From a virus, in IMG/VR virus record IMGVR_UViG_3300045996_000505, positions 1 through 44,849 of that record: a stretch of 44,849 nucleotides of DNA; one strand, 5' to 3'. Numbering within the stretch: the first letter of the stretch is position 1; the number at the start of each line of letters is the position of its first letter. The notes under the pieces are model-generated. The model was not told the origin of the DNA. It did not search any database and saw only the letters and a list, made by a program, of their open reading frames with translations. Shown one piece after another: positions 38,382 through 44,849 of this stretch. Position numbers and translations under genes: made by a program.

Positions 38382-39976
38382 TGCCCGTCTTTGAAGTAGA
38401 GGCCAACGGCAAGATTTACGAGGTCGAGGCGCCGGACCAGCAAGCGGCGCTGTCTGCCCTGAAAGTTGCGCCCACTTCGATGCCAGCCGCCACGCCCGAG
38501 CCCGACGTTTCAATCATGGGCGACATGGCGAAGTCCGGTGGTATCGGCCTTGTCAAAGGCGGCCTCGGGATGCTCGGCGCTCCTGGCGACATGGGGTCGC
38601 TCGCGTCTGGTGCATTTGATGCCGTGACCGGGGCGCTTGGCGCCGACTCCGGCAAGGTTCAGCAGTTCAAGGATATGGCACGCATGGCCACGAAGGCCGT
38701 GCCGATGCTGGCTCCGTTCGCGGGTCCGACCTCCCAGGATCTGCAAAAGACGGTCGAAGGCGTGACTGGCGATTTCTACAAGCCGCAAACCATGGCTGGG
38801 GAGTACGCGCAGACCGCAGGCGAGTTCGCCCCGGCAATGATCGGTGGTCCCGGTGGTGTCGGCTCTAAACTGCTTTCGCGCGTTGCCGCCCCGGCGCTGG
38901 CAAGCGAGACGGCAGGGCAGATCACTAAGGGCACTGAATTTGAGCCTTACGCTCGGGTGGCGGGTGCGTTGGCCGGCGGTGCGGGTGCTGCAAAGCTGAT
39001 GGCGCCGAAGGCTGCGGCGGTCGCTAGTGTCGATGAACTGTCCGACGCGGCAAGCTCGGCCTACAAAGCGCCGGAAGTGAAGGCTCTCGCCATCAACCCC
39101 GCATCGACCAAGGCGGCGTCCGGCTCGATCAAACAAACGCTATACGGGGAAGGTTTCGACGAGAACGTGGCGCCCATGACGTTCGCGCTGGTCAAGAGGC
39201 TTGAAAATCCTGTCGGGAATACTGCCAACGTCGCGGACATCGACAATATCCGAAAGGTGCTCAATAAGATCAACGGCAATTTCGCGCAGCCGATAGAGCA
39301 GGGCGCCGCGCGTAAGGCCATCGAGGGCATAGACGACTACTTGGCCAACATCAAAAAGCCGGACGTGATCGCGGGCGATGCTATGGCGGCATCAAAGACC
39401 CTAAAGGAAGCCCGAGCAAACTCCGCAGCAAAGTTCCGGCTAGAGCGCGTCGAAGGCGCGGAGTATCGCGGCGAACTCAATGCGGCGTCAGCCCATTCTG
39501 GCCAGAACACCAACAACGCGACTCGACAGGCAATCAAGTCCATTCTGCTCAGCCCGTCGAAGCGTCGCGGGTTCAATGACGAAGAAATCGCGCAGATGGA
39601 AAAGGTGGTCAAGGGCACGGCCACTGGCAACGCCATGCGCGCGGTTGGTAAGGTCCTTTCCACCTCTGGGATGCAGGGTGGCTTGGTTGCTGGCGGCAGT
39701 ATCGTGGCGGCGCCGGCAACGGCCGGTCTTTCGCTGGCTCTGCCGGTCGCTGGCTATGCAGCTCAGAAGCTCGGGGACAAATCGACCGCTGACGCGATCA
39801 AAGAGTTGCGCCGGCTCATTGCCAGTCGGTCGCCTCTTGCTGCGCAGATGGCGGCGCAAAACCCGCAAGCTGTGAAGCAGCTCGGCCCGGCGTCAACCGG
39901 CGCTCTGGCGGCTCTGATTGCGGCTGATCCGTCGCTGACGAACCCGTTGAATGCAGTAAGTCAGAGCAACCGTTAG
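38381..39976 (+). CDS. Large internal virion (ejection) protein
   Basis: A 531-residue, Ala/Gly-rich protein starting PVFEVEANGKIYEVEAPDQQ, a module that occurs at the N-terminus of phage internal proteins. It is helical, with an amphipathic stretch near 450-470 (GGLVAGGSIVAAPATAGLSL) that could insert into the membrane during DNA entry. There is no catalytic motif. It follows two other ejection-type genes. Confidence 0.78.
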   Translation: MPVFEVEANGKIYEVEAPDQQAALSALKVAPTSMPAATPEPDVSIMGDMAKSGGIGLVKGGLGMLGAPGDMGSLASGAFDAVTGALGADSGKVQQFKDMARMATKAVPMLAPFAGPTSQDLQKTVEGVTGDFYKPQTMAGEYAQTAGEFAPAMIGGPGGVGSKLLSRVAAPALASETAGQITKGTEFEPYARVAGALAGGAGAAKLMAPKAAAVASVDELSDAASSAYKAPEVKALAINPASTKAASGSIKQTLYGEGFDENVAPMTFALVKRLENPVGNTANVADIDNIRKVLNKINGNFAQPIEQGAARKAIEGIDDYLANIKKPDVIAGDAMAASKTLKEARANSAAKFRLERVEGAEYRGELNAASAHSGQNTNNATRQAIKSILLSPSKRRGFNDEEIAQMEKVVKGTATGNAMRAVGKVLSTSGMQGGLVAGGSIVAAPATAGLSLALPVAGYAAQKLGDKSTADAIKELRRLIASRSPLAAQMAAQNPQAVKQLGPASTGALAALIAADPSLTNPLNAVSQSNR

Positions 39977-40093
39977 CCCGTAAGCCGCGCCAACTCCGAA
40001 CAACGATGCGACAAAGCCATTCGGCGTCCACTTCCAATAAATGTTGGAAGAAATGACGGCGAAGATAATTGAGCACTGAAAGAGCAGCCACAT
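39893..40093 (-). CDS. Opposite-strand small membrane protein (candidate)
   Basis: A 66-residue reading with two likely membrane helices (WLLFQCSIIFAVISSNIYW and FVASLFGVGAAYGLTVALTY) and a basic tail. The stretch 39977-40091 has no plus-strand gene, so an opposite-strand gene explains it. Its 3' part overlaps the ejection gene. No clear ribosome site precedes ATG 40093, which lowers confidence. It would be one of several opposite-strand genes in the late region. Confidence 0.5.
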   Translation of the reverse strand: MWLLFQCSIIFAVISSNIYWKWTPNGFVASLFGVGAAYGLTVALTYCIQRVRQRRISRNQSRQSAG

Positions 40094-40820
40094 GGGTTTG
40101 GTCGATCAAATCATTGGGGTTGAAAGCGGAGGGAATCCAAACGCCACCAATCCACGCTCGTCGGCGACGGGAGCCGGTCAATTCCTGGCGTCAACCTGGA
40201 TTGATACGCTCGCAAAGCACCGCCCCGATTTGGCGGGTTCGATGGGCAAAGACGAACTTCTGGCACTGCGGAACGATCCCCAACTGTCGCGGGCCATGAC
40301 GGAGGCCTACGCGGCGGATAACGGCGCAATTCTATCAGGTGCCGGGCTTCCCGTCACGCCGACAAACACCTATTTGGCGCACTTCGCCGGCCCCCAGGGG
40401 GCGGTAAAGGTGCTCAGCGCAGACCCAAGCACCTCGGTCGAAAGCATCCTCGGATTGAAGGTGGTCGAGGCCAACCCGTTCCTGAGAGGCATGAAGGCCG
40501 CCGATTTGCAGGCTTGGGCGGCCCGGAAGATGGGCGGGGCTCAATCGGCCCCCCAGGTCAGCCCCCAGCCTCGTCCGGTGGTGAGTCAACAAGTCGCAGC
40601 CGTACAGCCGCCTATCCAGGTGCCGCAGGCCCCTCCGATTTTCGCCAGCGCGCCACGGTCGGCCGCGCCGCCCCAGGCGGCTCCTATGGCCGCTCCCGAG
40701 CAAATGCAGGCGCCGCCGATCTTTGCCCCACCTCGGAAACCAATCGACCTATCCCGGCTCAAAGCCGCCCTCGAAGCCCGCCAATCCGGCGGGTTTTTTA
40801 ATGGCAGAGGCACCGTATGA
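40092..40820 (+). CDS. Virion-associated lytic transglycosylase
   Basis: A 242-residue protein. IIGVESGGNPNATNPRSS and ATGAGQFLASTWIDTLAKHR are the SLT transglycosylase motifs, with Glu11 as catalytic acid and the G-Q-F element following. Residues from about 145 are a long Pro/Gln/Ala linker. It would open peptidoglycan locally during DNA entry. Its last codons lie in an intrinsic terminator. Confidence 0.87.
   Translation: MGLVDQIIGVESGGNPNATNPRSSATGAGQFLASTWIDTLAKHRPDLAGSMGKDELLALRNDPQLSRAMTEAYAADNGAILSGAGLPVTPTNTYLAHFAGPQGAVKVLSADPSTSVESILGLKVVEANPFLRGMKAADLQAWAARKMGGAQSAPQVSPQPRPVVSQQVAAVQPPIQVPQAPPIFASAPRSAAPPQAAPMAAPEQMQAPPIFAPPRKPIDLSRLKAALEARQSGGFFNGRGTV
40777..40799 (+). terminator. 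Intrinsic terminator inside the transglycosylase 3' end
   Basis: CCCGCC (40777-40782) and GGCGGG (40788-40793) form a six-pair GC stem with an AATCC loop, followed by six Ts (40794-40799). This is a textbook rightward terminator, but it lies inside the coding sequence, about 20 bases before the stop. It would lower expression of the tail fibre gene that begins at 40817. Confidence 0.8.
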
Positions 40821-42241
40821 CTTTCTACAAATGGTCTAAGACGGCGGCGACCAATTCCAGCGCCGACGCCACGATCAATTGGGCGGAAGGCCAGCCCCCG
40901 TCTTCGGTGAACGACTCCGGGCGCGCCATGATGGCGGCCACTGCGAAGTGGCGCGATGACATCTCTGGCACGATCACCACGGGCGGGACGAGCACTGCCT
41001 ATACGGTAACGACAAATCAAGGGTTTACGACGGCCGCGCTAATGTCCGGCGCGCTGATTTGTTTCATTCCACATACCGACAGCGGCGCATCTCCGACCCT
41101 GGCTGTGGATGGACTGACAGCGCGGGCCATCAATGTCTCGACCGGAGTTGCCGTTCCAACGGCAGCACTCAAGTCCGGCACGCCGTATTGCGTCACGTAT
41201 ATTCATGCCACGACCGAATTTATCATGGTCGGCGCGCTGAACAAAACGCTGCTTACGGCCCTCGATATCATCAACGGCACGTCACTCACGGCGCCGGCCG
41301 TAGACGACACGCTGCCGATTTACGATCTGGACGCGACGGCGAACAAGCGCATTCTGCTGTCCGACTTCTTCAAGGTCATTAACGGGCTGACCGCCGATGC
41401 CACCCCGTCTGCGGCTAATGATTATGCCTTAACCTACGACGCTTCAGCCGGAGCAGCCAAAAAGGTTCTGCTGCAAAACATGCCAAGCGCGCTGCCGCGT
41501 GGCTACATTGACGGCTGCATTGTCTCCAACGGCACGGACGCAACAAACGATATTAACATCTCGGCTGGCGTCTGCCGCGACAGCACCAACGCTGTGAACA
41601 TCACGGTTGCGGCAATGTCCGGCAAGCAGCTTGACGCCAATTGGGCGCCGGGCGCTGCGGCAGGGATGCGTAATTCCGCAGCCGGCATTACGGATACATG
41701 CTATCATATCTACGCTGTGGCAAAAGCGGACGGCACGCAGGATATTTATGCCCATACGAGCCTGACTGTCGCGACGGTAATTACTGCGCTTCAGGCCGAG
41801 ACAGGCGGCGGAAGTTATGTTTACGCCCGGCGCATCGGGTCTATCACGCGCTCATCGAGTGCTATCCTCGCCTTCACGCAGCTAGGCGATCAAGTCCTCT
41901 GGACAACGCCAATTCTGGACGTGGCCGGGAACATCGGAACGACTTCCTCGCTGCACGCACTGAGTGTTCCGGCCGGCTTGAAGATTGTGCCGATTATAAA
42001 CGCGATCATCGATAGCGGCAACGTTACGATCTATCTTTCGTCGCCGGATCAGTTGGACAATGCGCCGGGTCTTACGACATTTTGGACCCTGTTCGGGAAC
42101 GCTCAGTATAACGGCGCTGGGGCAGTTTCGCCGTTGCGCACGGACACCAGCCGGCAAATTCGCGCTCGCTCAACTGCCGCTGCCACTCCGATACGCATTC
42201 TCACGCTGGGATACTTCGATCAGCGCGGCAAGGACTCGTGA
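40817..42241 (+). CDS. Tail fibre protein
   Basis: A 474-residue protein starting TFYKWSKTAATNSSADATIN, a start shared by tail fibres of many phages of alphaproteobacteria, and continuing GQPPSSVNDSGRAMMAATAK. It is Thr/Ala/Ser-rich with repeated short strands. The C-terminal 100 residues (VPAGLKIVPIINAIIDSGNV, then TLFGNAQYNGAGAVSPLRTD) are the likely receptor-binding tip. The gene overlaps the previous stop by four bases and follows a terminator. Confidence 0.85.
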   Translation: MTFYKWSKTAATNSSADATINWAEGQPPSSVNDSGRAMMAATAKWRDDISGTITTGGTSTAYTVTTNQGFTTAALMSGALICFIPHTDSGASPTLAVDGLTARAINVSTGVAVPTAALKSGTPYCVTYIHATTEFIMVGALNKTLLTALDIINGTSLTAPAVDDTLPIYDLDATANKRILLSDFFKVINGLTADATPSAANDYALTYDASAGAAKKVLLQNMPSALPRGYIDGCIVSNGTDATNDINISAGVCRDSTNAVNITVAAMSGKQLDANWAPGAAAGMRNSAAGITDTCYHIYAVAKADGTQDIYAHTSLTVATVITALQAETGGGSYVYARRIGSITRSSSAILAFTQLGDQVLWTTPILDVAGNIGTTSSLHALSVPAGLKIVPIINAIIDSGNVTIYLSSPDQLDNAPGLTTFWTLFGNAQYNGAGAVSPLRTDTSRQIRARSTAAATPIRILTLGYFDQRGKDS

Positions 42242-42442
42242 TTATCGTTCGTGCGCCAGCAACGCGTCCATCATCGCGTCGAGAAACTTCAAACCGTTCT
42301 CGTCAACGCCGTCCATCTCAATGACGGGCTTGGTCGGCATCTGCCGGCCGAGTTCGTTGACCAGCATTGCAAAGCGTTCCGGGTCGAGGTCGCGCGCTAG
42401 ATCGCGGAACGTGATCGACAAGGGCATCGTGGGCAGTCCCAT
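42242..42442 (-). CDS. Opposite-strand small protein, second of a pair
   Basis: A 66-residue protein, GGAG seven bases before ATG 42442, directly after the stop of the gene upstream on the same strand. Its sequence (LSITFRDLARDLDPERFAML, then PTKPVIEMDGVDENGLKFLD) is protein-like and acidic. It converges on the tail fibre gene with no gap. Function is unknown. With 42443-42619 it forms a two-gene minus-strand unit. Confidence 0.7.
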   Translation of the reverse strand: MGLPTMPLSITFRDLARDLDPERFAMLVNELGRQMPTKPVIEMDGVDENGLKFLDAMMDALLAHER

Positions 42443-42619
42443 TTATGCGCTCCATGCGAGATAAGTTACGGCGTGGCTCAAGGCGAACACGGCGAGAAAC
42501 CCGAATAGCAGCTTAAAATTCGGAATGCCTTCTGTTGAATATCGGTCACTGAACGCAACGAAGGCGCCGATAGCGATCATGTTTAGGCCAATGCCGAGCG
42601 CGGCAATCAAAGCAGTCAT
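42443..42619 (-). CDS. Opposite-strand small membrane protein
   Basis: A 58-residue ORF from ATG 42619, AGGA seven bases upstream. It has two membrane segments (ALIAALGIGLNMIAIGAFVA and FKLLFGFLAVFALSHAVTYL). Its stop touches the next start. It is a plausible lysogenic-conversion or superinfection exclusion protein (inference). The 79-bp gap to the next plus-strand gene should hold divergent promoters. Confidence 0.66.
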   Translation of the reverse strand: MTALIAALGIGLNMIAIGAFVAFSDRYSTEGIPNFKLLFGFLAVFALSHAVTYLAWSA

Positions 42620-42698
42620 GGCTAAGTCCTGGGAATGGCGTTCACGCGGCGAACACTAGCCCCGGAACCGACCGCCCGCAACTCCCACGAGAGGTTTT

Positions 42699-43040
42699 AT
42701 GCGGCTCCTTACCGCCATTGCGGCTCTATGCCTGGCGCTCCCAGCCATGGCCCAAGAGCATCACCACCCGCCCGAACACGCGGAAATTCACGATAAATTC
42801 TATTCCTCTTGGGAAAGGCCAGACCAGCCCGGCATTTCTTGCTGCAACAAGCAGGATTGCGCCCCGGCCGAGGCCCGCATGGTTGGCGGCCAGTGGCAGG
42901 CCCGGCACATCGGGCAGGCTACATGGTTGCCCATACCCGAATCCAAGATCGAGCGCCGCCGGGACTCCCCGGATGGCCGGAACCACCTATGCGCCATGTC
43001 GGGGATGGTTTTTTGCTTCGTGACTGGCGCGGGGATTTAG
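42699..43040 (+). CDS. Secreted Cys-rich protein
   Basis: A 113-residue protein with a signal peptide (RLLTAIAALCLALPAMA, cleavage probably after AMA) and a His-rich mature start (EHHHPPEH). The core (ISCCNKQDCAPAEARMVGG, then ESKIERRRDSPDGRNHLC, MVFCF) has six Cys, likely disulfide-linked in the periplasm. Related secreted proteins occur in rhizobial genomes and prophages. It may affect lysis or envelope, but the role is unknown. Confidence 0.8.
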   Translation: MRLLTAIAALCLALPAMAQEHHHPPEHAEIHDKFYSSWERPDQPGISCCNKQDCAPAEARMVGGQWQARHIGQATWLPIPESKIERRRDSPDGRNHLCAMSGMVFCFVTGAGI

Positions 43041-43042
43041 CC

Positions 43043-43195
43043 ATGGAACCCGTCAAGAAATACGGCCGGCTCGCACTGGCCGGCCTTGTCCTGTCTCACA
43101 AGGTCATCGGGGCATTTTGCCAGGAATACCCATCCGCAACGACTTGGCTGATTTACGCGATGGCCCTTGGCCTCGTGGTCATGAGGTTCATCTGA
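43043..43195 (+). CDS. Small membrane protein (holin-like candidate)
   Basis: A 50-residue ORF two bases after the previous stop. Two hydrophobic segments (LALAGLVLSHKVIGAFC and TTWLIYAMALGLVVMRFI) are joined by a short turn. It overlaps the endolysin start by one base. Size and position suit a small holin or pinholin, but a better holin candidate lies downstream. Confidence 0.62.
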   Translation: MEPVKKYGRLALAGLVLSHKVIGAFCQEYPSATTWLIYAMALGLVVMRFI

Positions 43196-43941
43196 TGCAA
43201 ATCAACGCCGCCGGTCTCGCCATCGTCAAAGCCTTCGAGGGCTGTCTAAAGAAGCTGCCGAACGGCAATTTCACGACGTATTACTGCCCCGCAAACGTGC
43301 TGACCATTGGCTACGGCCACACGAATCTTGCCGGCGTGTTGCCCAAGATCGCGCCCGGCATCGTCTGGACGCAAGCAGATTGCGACAACGCACTGCGCAA
43401 CGACATGGGCAAATTCGAGCGCCATGTCATGAAAATGGCGCCGGAGGTCAAAGACCCCAACCAGTTCGCGGCGCTGGTGTCGTTTTCGTTCAATACCGGA
43501 GGCCCGGCCAGTTCGTCCGTCTGGAAATACGCCAGGGCCGGCAATAAGGCCGAAACCCGCGTTCGTCTGTCTCGATGGAATAAGGGCGGGGGCAGGGTGC
43601 TCAATGGCTTGGTCCGCCGCAGAGAGGCGGAGGCAGACCTGTTTGACGGCAAGGTCGATGAGGCGCTGAGAACCGCTGGCGTCGCCCGTGGCACGCTTCC
43701 CATGCCGCAGCGCGCCGATACGCCGAAACCGCCGGCAAGCACTGTGGCGAAGGCCGCGCGCAAGGAGGCGGCCGGCGCCGCGATAGGCACGGCAACCGCC
43801 GGCACCACGGAACAGCAAGCGTCTCCGGTCGGCAAATCTCTCATCGAATGGACGCTTATCGGCGCGGGCGTCGCCATCGCTTTGGTTTGCGTCTTTTTGG
43901 CCGCCAAGAAGATTAAGGCTCTGAAAGAGGATTGGGCATGA
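43195..43941 (+). CDS. Endolysin (GH24 lysozyme) with C-terminal membrane helix
   Basis: The 248-residue protein starts at ATG 43195 (TGATG overlap). GH24 motifs are clear: AFEGCLKKL with catalytic Glu15, a Cys31 at the usual Asp/Cys position, and LTIGYGHT with Thr37. It cleaves peptidoglycan glycan strands. The lysozyme domain ends near residue 150. A Pro/Ala linker leads to a membrane helix (about 218-238, IGAGVAIALVCVFLAAKKIK), an unusual C-terminal anchor. It is embedded among holin-type genes. Confidence 0.92.
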   Translation: MQINAAGLAIVKAFEGCLKKLPNGNFTTYYCPANVLTIGYGHTNLAGVLPKIAPGIVWTQADCDNALRNDMGKFERHVMKMAPEVKDPNQFAALVSFSFNTGGPASSSVWKYARAGNKAETRVRLSRWNKGGGRVLNGLVRRREAEADLFDGKVDEALRTAGVARGTLPMPQRADTPKPPASTVAKAARKEAAGAAIGTATAGTTEQQASPVGKSLIEWTLIGAGVAIALVCVFLAAKKIKALKEDWA

Positions 43942-44195
43942 CCGAGAAACTTAAGGCGCTCGGCGCATGGCTGTACGAGTGGGTCACGGTTATCACGGCC
44001 ACCATCGTTGGCGGCATGGCAACTGTTTTCGAGGTGCTGGACGCATTCGGCGCGGTCGATTTGACGCCGCTCTTGCCGCCAGAACACGCGGCCAAGATCA
44101 TCACCATCATAGCTATCGCGAAGGGGCTGGCCGCGTGGTTGTCCGGGAAGAAGGCGAACGAACCGGATGACCCAGACTATAGCGCGGACGTGTAG
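43938..44195 (+). CDS. Holin-like membrane protein
   Basis: An 85-residue protein from ATG 43938, overlapping the endolysin stop (ATGA). It has an amphipathic start, a hydrophobic helix (VTVITATIVGGMATVFEV), a second one (KIITIIAIAKGLAAWL) and a charged tail (KKANEPDDPDYSAD). The layout is that of a two-helix phage holin. It lies between the lysozyme and another holin candidate. Confidence 0.72.
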   Translation: MTEKLKALGAWLYEWVTVITATIVGGMATVFEVLDAFGAVDLTPLLPPEHAAKIITIIAIAKGLAAWLSGKKANEPDDPDYSADV

Positions 44196-44197
44196 CC

Positions 44198-44581
44198 ATG
44201 TGGGCGCTGATCTTCAAATTTCTATCCGGCCCGCTGCTTGGCAAGCTGGTGGATGGCTATAAGGCCAAACTCGAATCCGGCAACACATCGGAGCGCATCG
44301 CGGCCGATCTTGCAGGGCGCGAACTCGCGGTTCAACAGGCCGAAATTCAGGCGCAGACGCAATTGCGTATCGCGCAAATCGGCCACTGGTACACCCCGGA
44401 GAACTTGGCCGCTTACATCTTCGTGGCGTATCTCGGCAAGGTCGTCATCTACGACGTGATGCTTGGCCTCGGAACGACCGACGCTATCCGTGGCAATGTC
44501 GGGGAATGGCTTGGTCTGATTGCCATGTTTCTGTTCGGCAAGAGAGGAATAGAAAACGTTGCGCGGATCTTGAAGCGGTGA
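44198..44581 (+). CDS. GTA-type 3TM holin
   Basis: A 127-residue protein. It begins with a short helical segment (WALIFKFLSGPLLGKL), then a charged helix (ERIAADLAGRELAVQQAEIQ), then two membrane helices (NLAAYIFVAYLGKVVIY and VGEWLGLIAMFLFG) joined by TTDAIRGN. This matches the holin family found in gene transfer agents and alphaproteobacterial phages. It would release the endolysin. Confidence 0.85.
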   Translation: MWALIFKFLSGPLLGKLVDGYKAKLESGNTSERIAADLAGRELAVQQAEIQAQTQLRIAQIGHWYTPENLAAYIFVAYLGKVVIYDVMLGLGTTDAIRGNVGEWLGLIAMFLFGKRGIENVARILKR

Positions 44582-44849
44582 ATGTCGTTATTCTTGTGTG
44601 CGACCTTTACGTTGCGGCTCTATCGTCTTGCACTGAACGAAGCGCGGTAGCGATATTTGAAGCAGCGCCGTCGCAGGTCGCCCGCGTGATTGACACCTAC
44701 ATTACCCCTCGTGACACGTCCTATCGTGAGCGGATCAAAGTATTGCGGAAGTTTAGGAGTGCGGGTCGCCCGGTGGATTGCAGCCGCCGAACGACCCCGA
44801 TCAACCCACAGGTCAACCGCATCATGAAGGGCATAGACTCCATGAAGGC
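44578..44849 (+). CDS. 5' part of the wrap-around gene, unknown function
   Basis: GTG 44578 overlaps the holin stop (GTGA). The frame is open to the end of the window and, joined at base 1, ends at TGA 158. The full product is 100 residues: a short hydrophobic start (NVVILVCDLYVAALSS), a helix-rich middle (AVAIFEAAPSQVARVID) and a basic C-terminus. The last 127 bases repeat the window start. No family is recognised; a membrane-linked lysis accessory is possible from context. Confidence 0.68.
   Translation, partial: MNVVILVCDLYVAALSSCTERSAVAIFEAAPSQVARVIDTYITPRDTSYRERIKVLRKFRSAGRPVDCSRRTTPINPQVNRIMKGIDSMK
44723..44849. repeat. Right copy of 127-bp terminal direct repeat
   Basis: Identical to bases 1-127; see that entry. 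It marks circular closure of the assembly. Confidence 0.95.

Noticed and set aside
42995-43016. T-run with CCAT/ATGG as a terminator
   Set aside because: The stem is only four pairs and AT-containing, inside the secreted protein gene; too weak to call.

Overview
The window is a complete, circular-assembling genome of a temperate short-tailed (podovirus-like) phage. The last 127 bases repeat the first 127 exactly, so the unique genome is 44,722 bp and one gene runs across the ends. The phage probably infects an alphaproteobacterium, most likely of the Hyphomicrobiales. This is inferred from its GC-rich codons, GapR-like (DUF2312) and GcrA/Myb-like proteins, an orphan DnaA domain IV protein, a rhizobial-type integrase/excisionase overlap and a GTA-type holin. 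I see no tRNA gene, CRISPR array or insertion sequence.

Layout. (1) 44578-2383, rightward: the tail end of the late transcript, with a small wrap-around gene, a one-helix membrane protein, an HTH plus metallophosphoesterase protein, a Cys-rich protein and a DUF4406 protein. (2) 2448-14727, leftward: a long, tightly packed early operon of mostly tiny unknown genes, many joined by ATGA or TGATG overlaps. It holds a PadR-like regulator, a DUF551-like protein, integrase and excisionase, an HNH protein, NinB, SSB and an unknown protein next to SSB. (3) 14728-15533: the immunity switch, with a leftward CI-like repressor, a rightward Cro-like gene and at least four copies of a 13-bp operator, three of them placed between -35 and -10 elements. 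(4) 15536-16425: one leftward gene, then about 630 bp without a supported gene, densely folded into hairpins and ending in a terminator-like stem. (5) 16426-20949, rightward: early regulation and replication, with a row of small DNA-binding proteins, RusA and a replisome-organiser-like protein. (6) 20950-21135: two intrinsic terminators. (7) 21136-42241, rightward: packaging, head, tail and ejection genes (TerS, TerL, portal, scaffold, SU10-type capsid, adaptor, tail spike, nozzle-like protein, three ejection-type proteins, virion transglycosylase, tail fibre). Small genes on the opposite strand are inserted at 33032, 39893 and 42242-42619. (8) 42699-44581: a secreted Cys-rich protein and the lysis genes (small membrane proteins, GH24 endolysin with a C-terminal membrane helix, GTA-type holin).

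How it fits together. The repressor probably shuts off both the left (recombination, host take-over) and right (replication) early promoters through the shared operators. The right operon carries relatives of three alphaproteobacterial cell-cycle or nucleoid regulators (GapR, GcrA/Myb-type HTH, DnaA domain IV), and a perfect DnaA box overlaps the repressor start codon. That suggests, but does not prove, a lysogeny decision that senses the host replication cycle. The second unusual element is the hairpin-rich segment at 16018-16404, which could be a phage noncoding RNA or a cis-acting antitermination leader.
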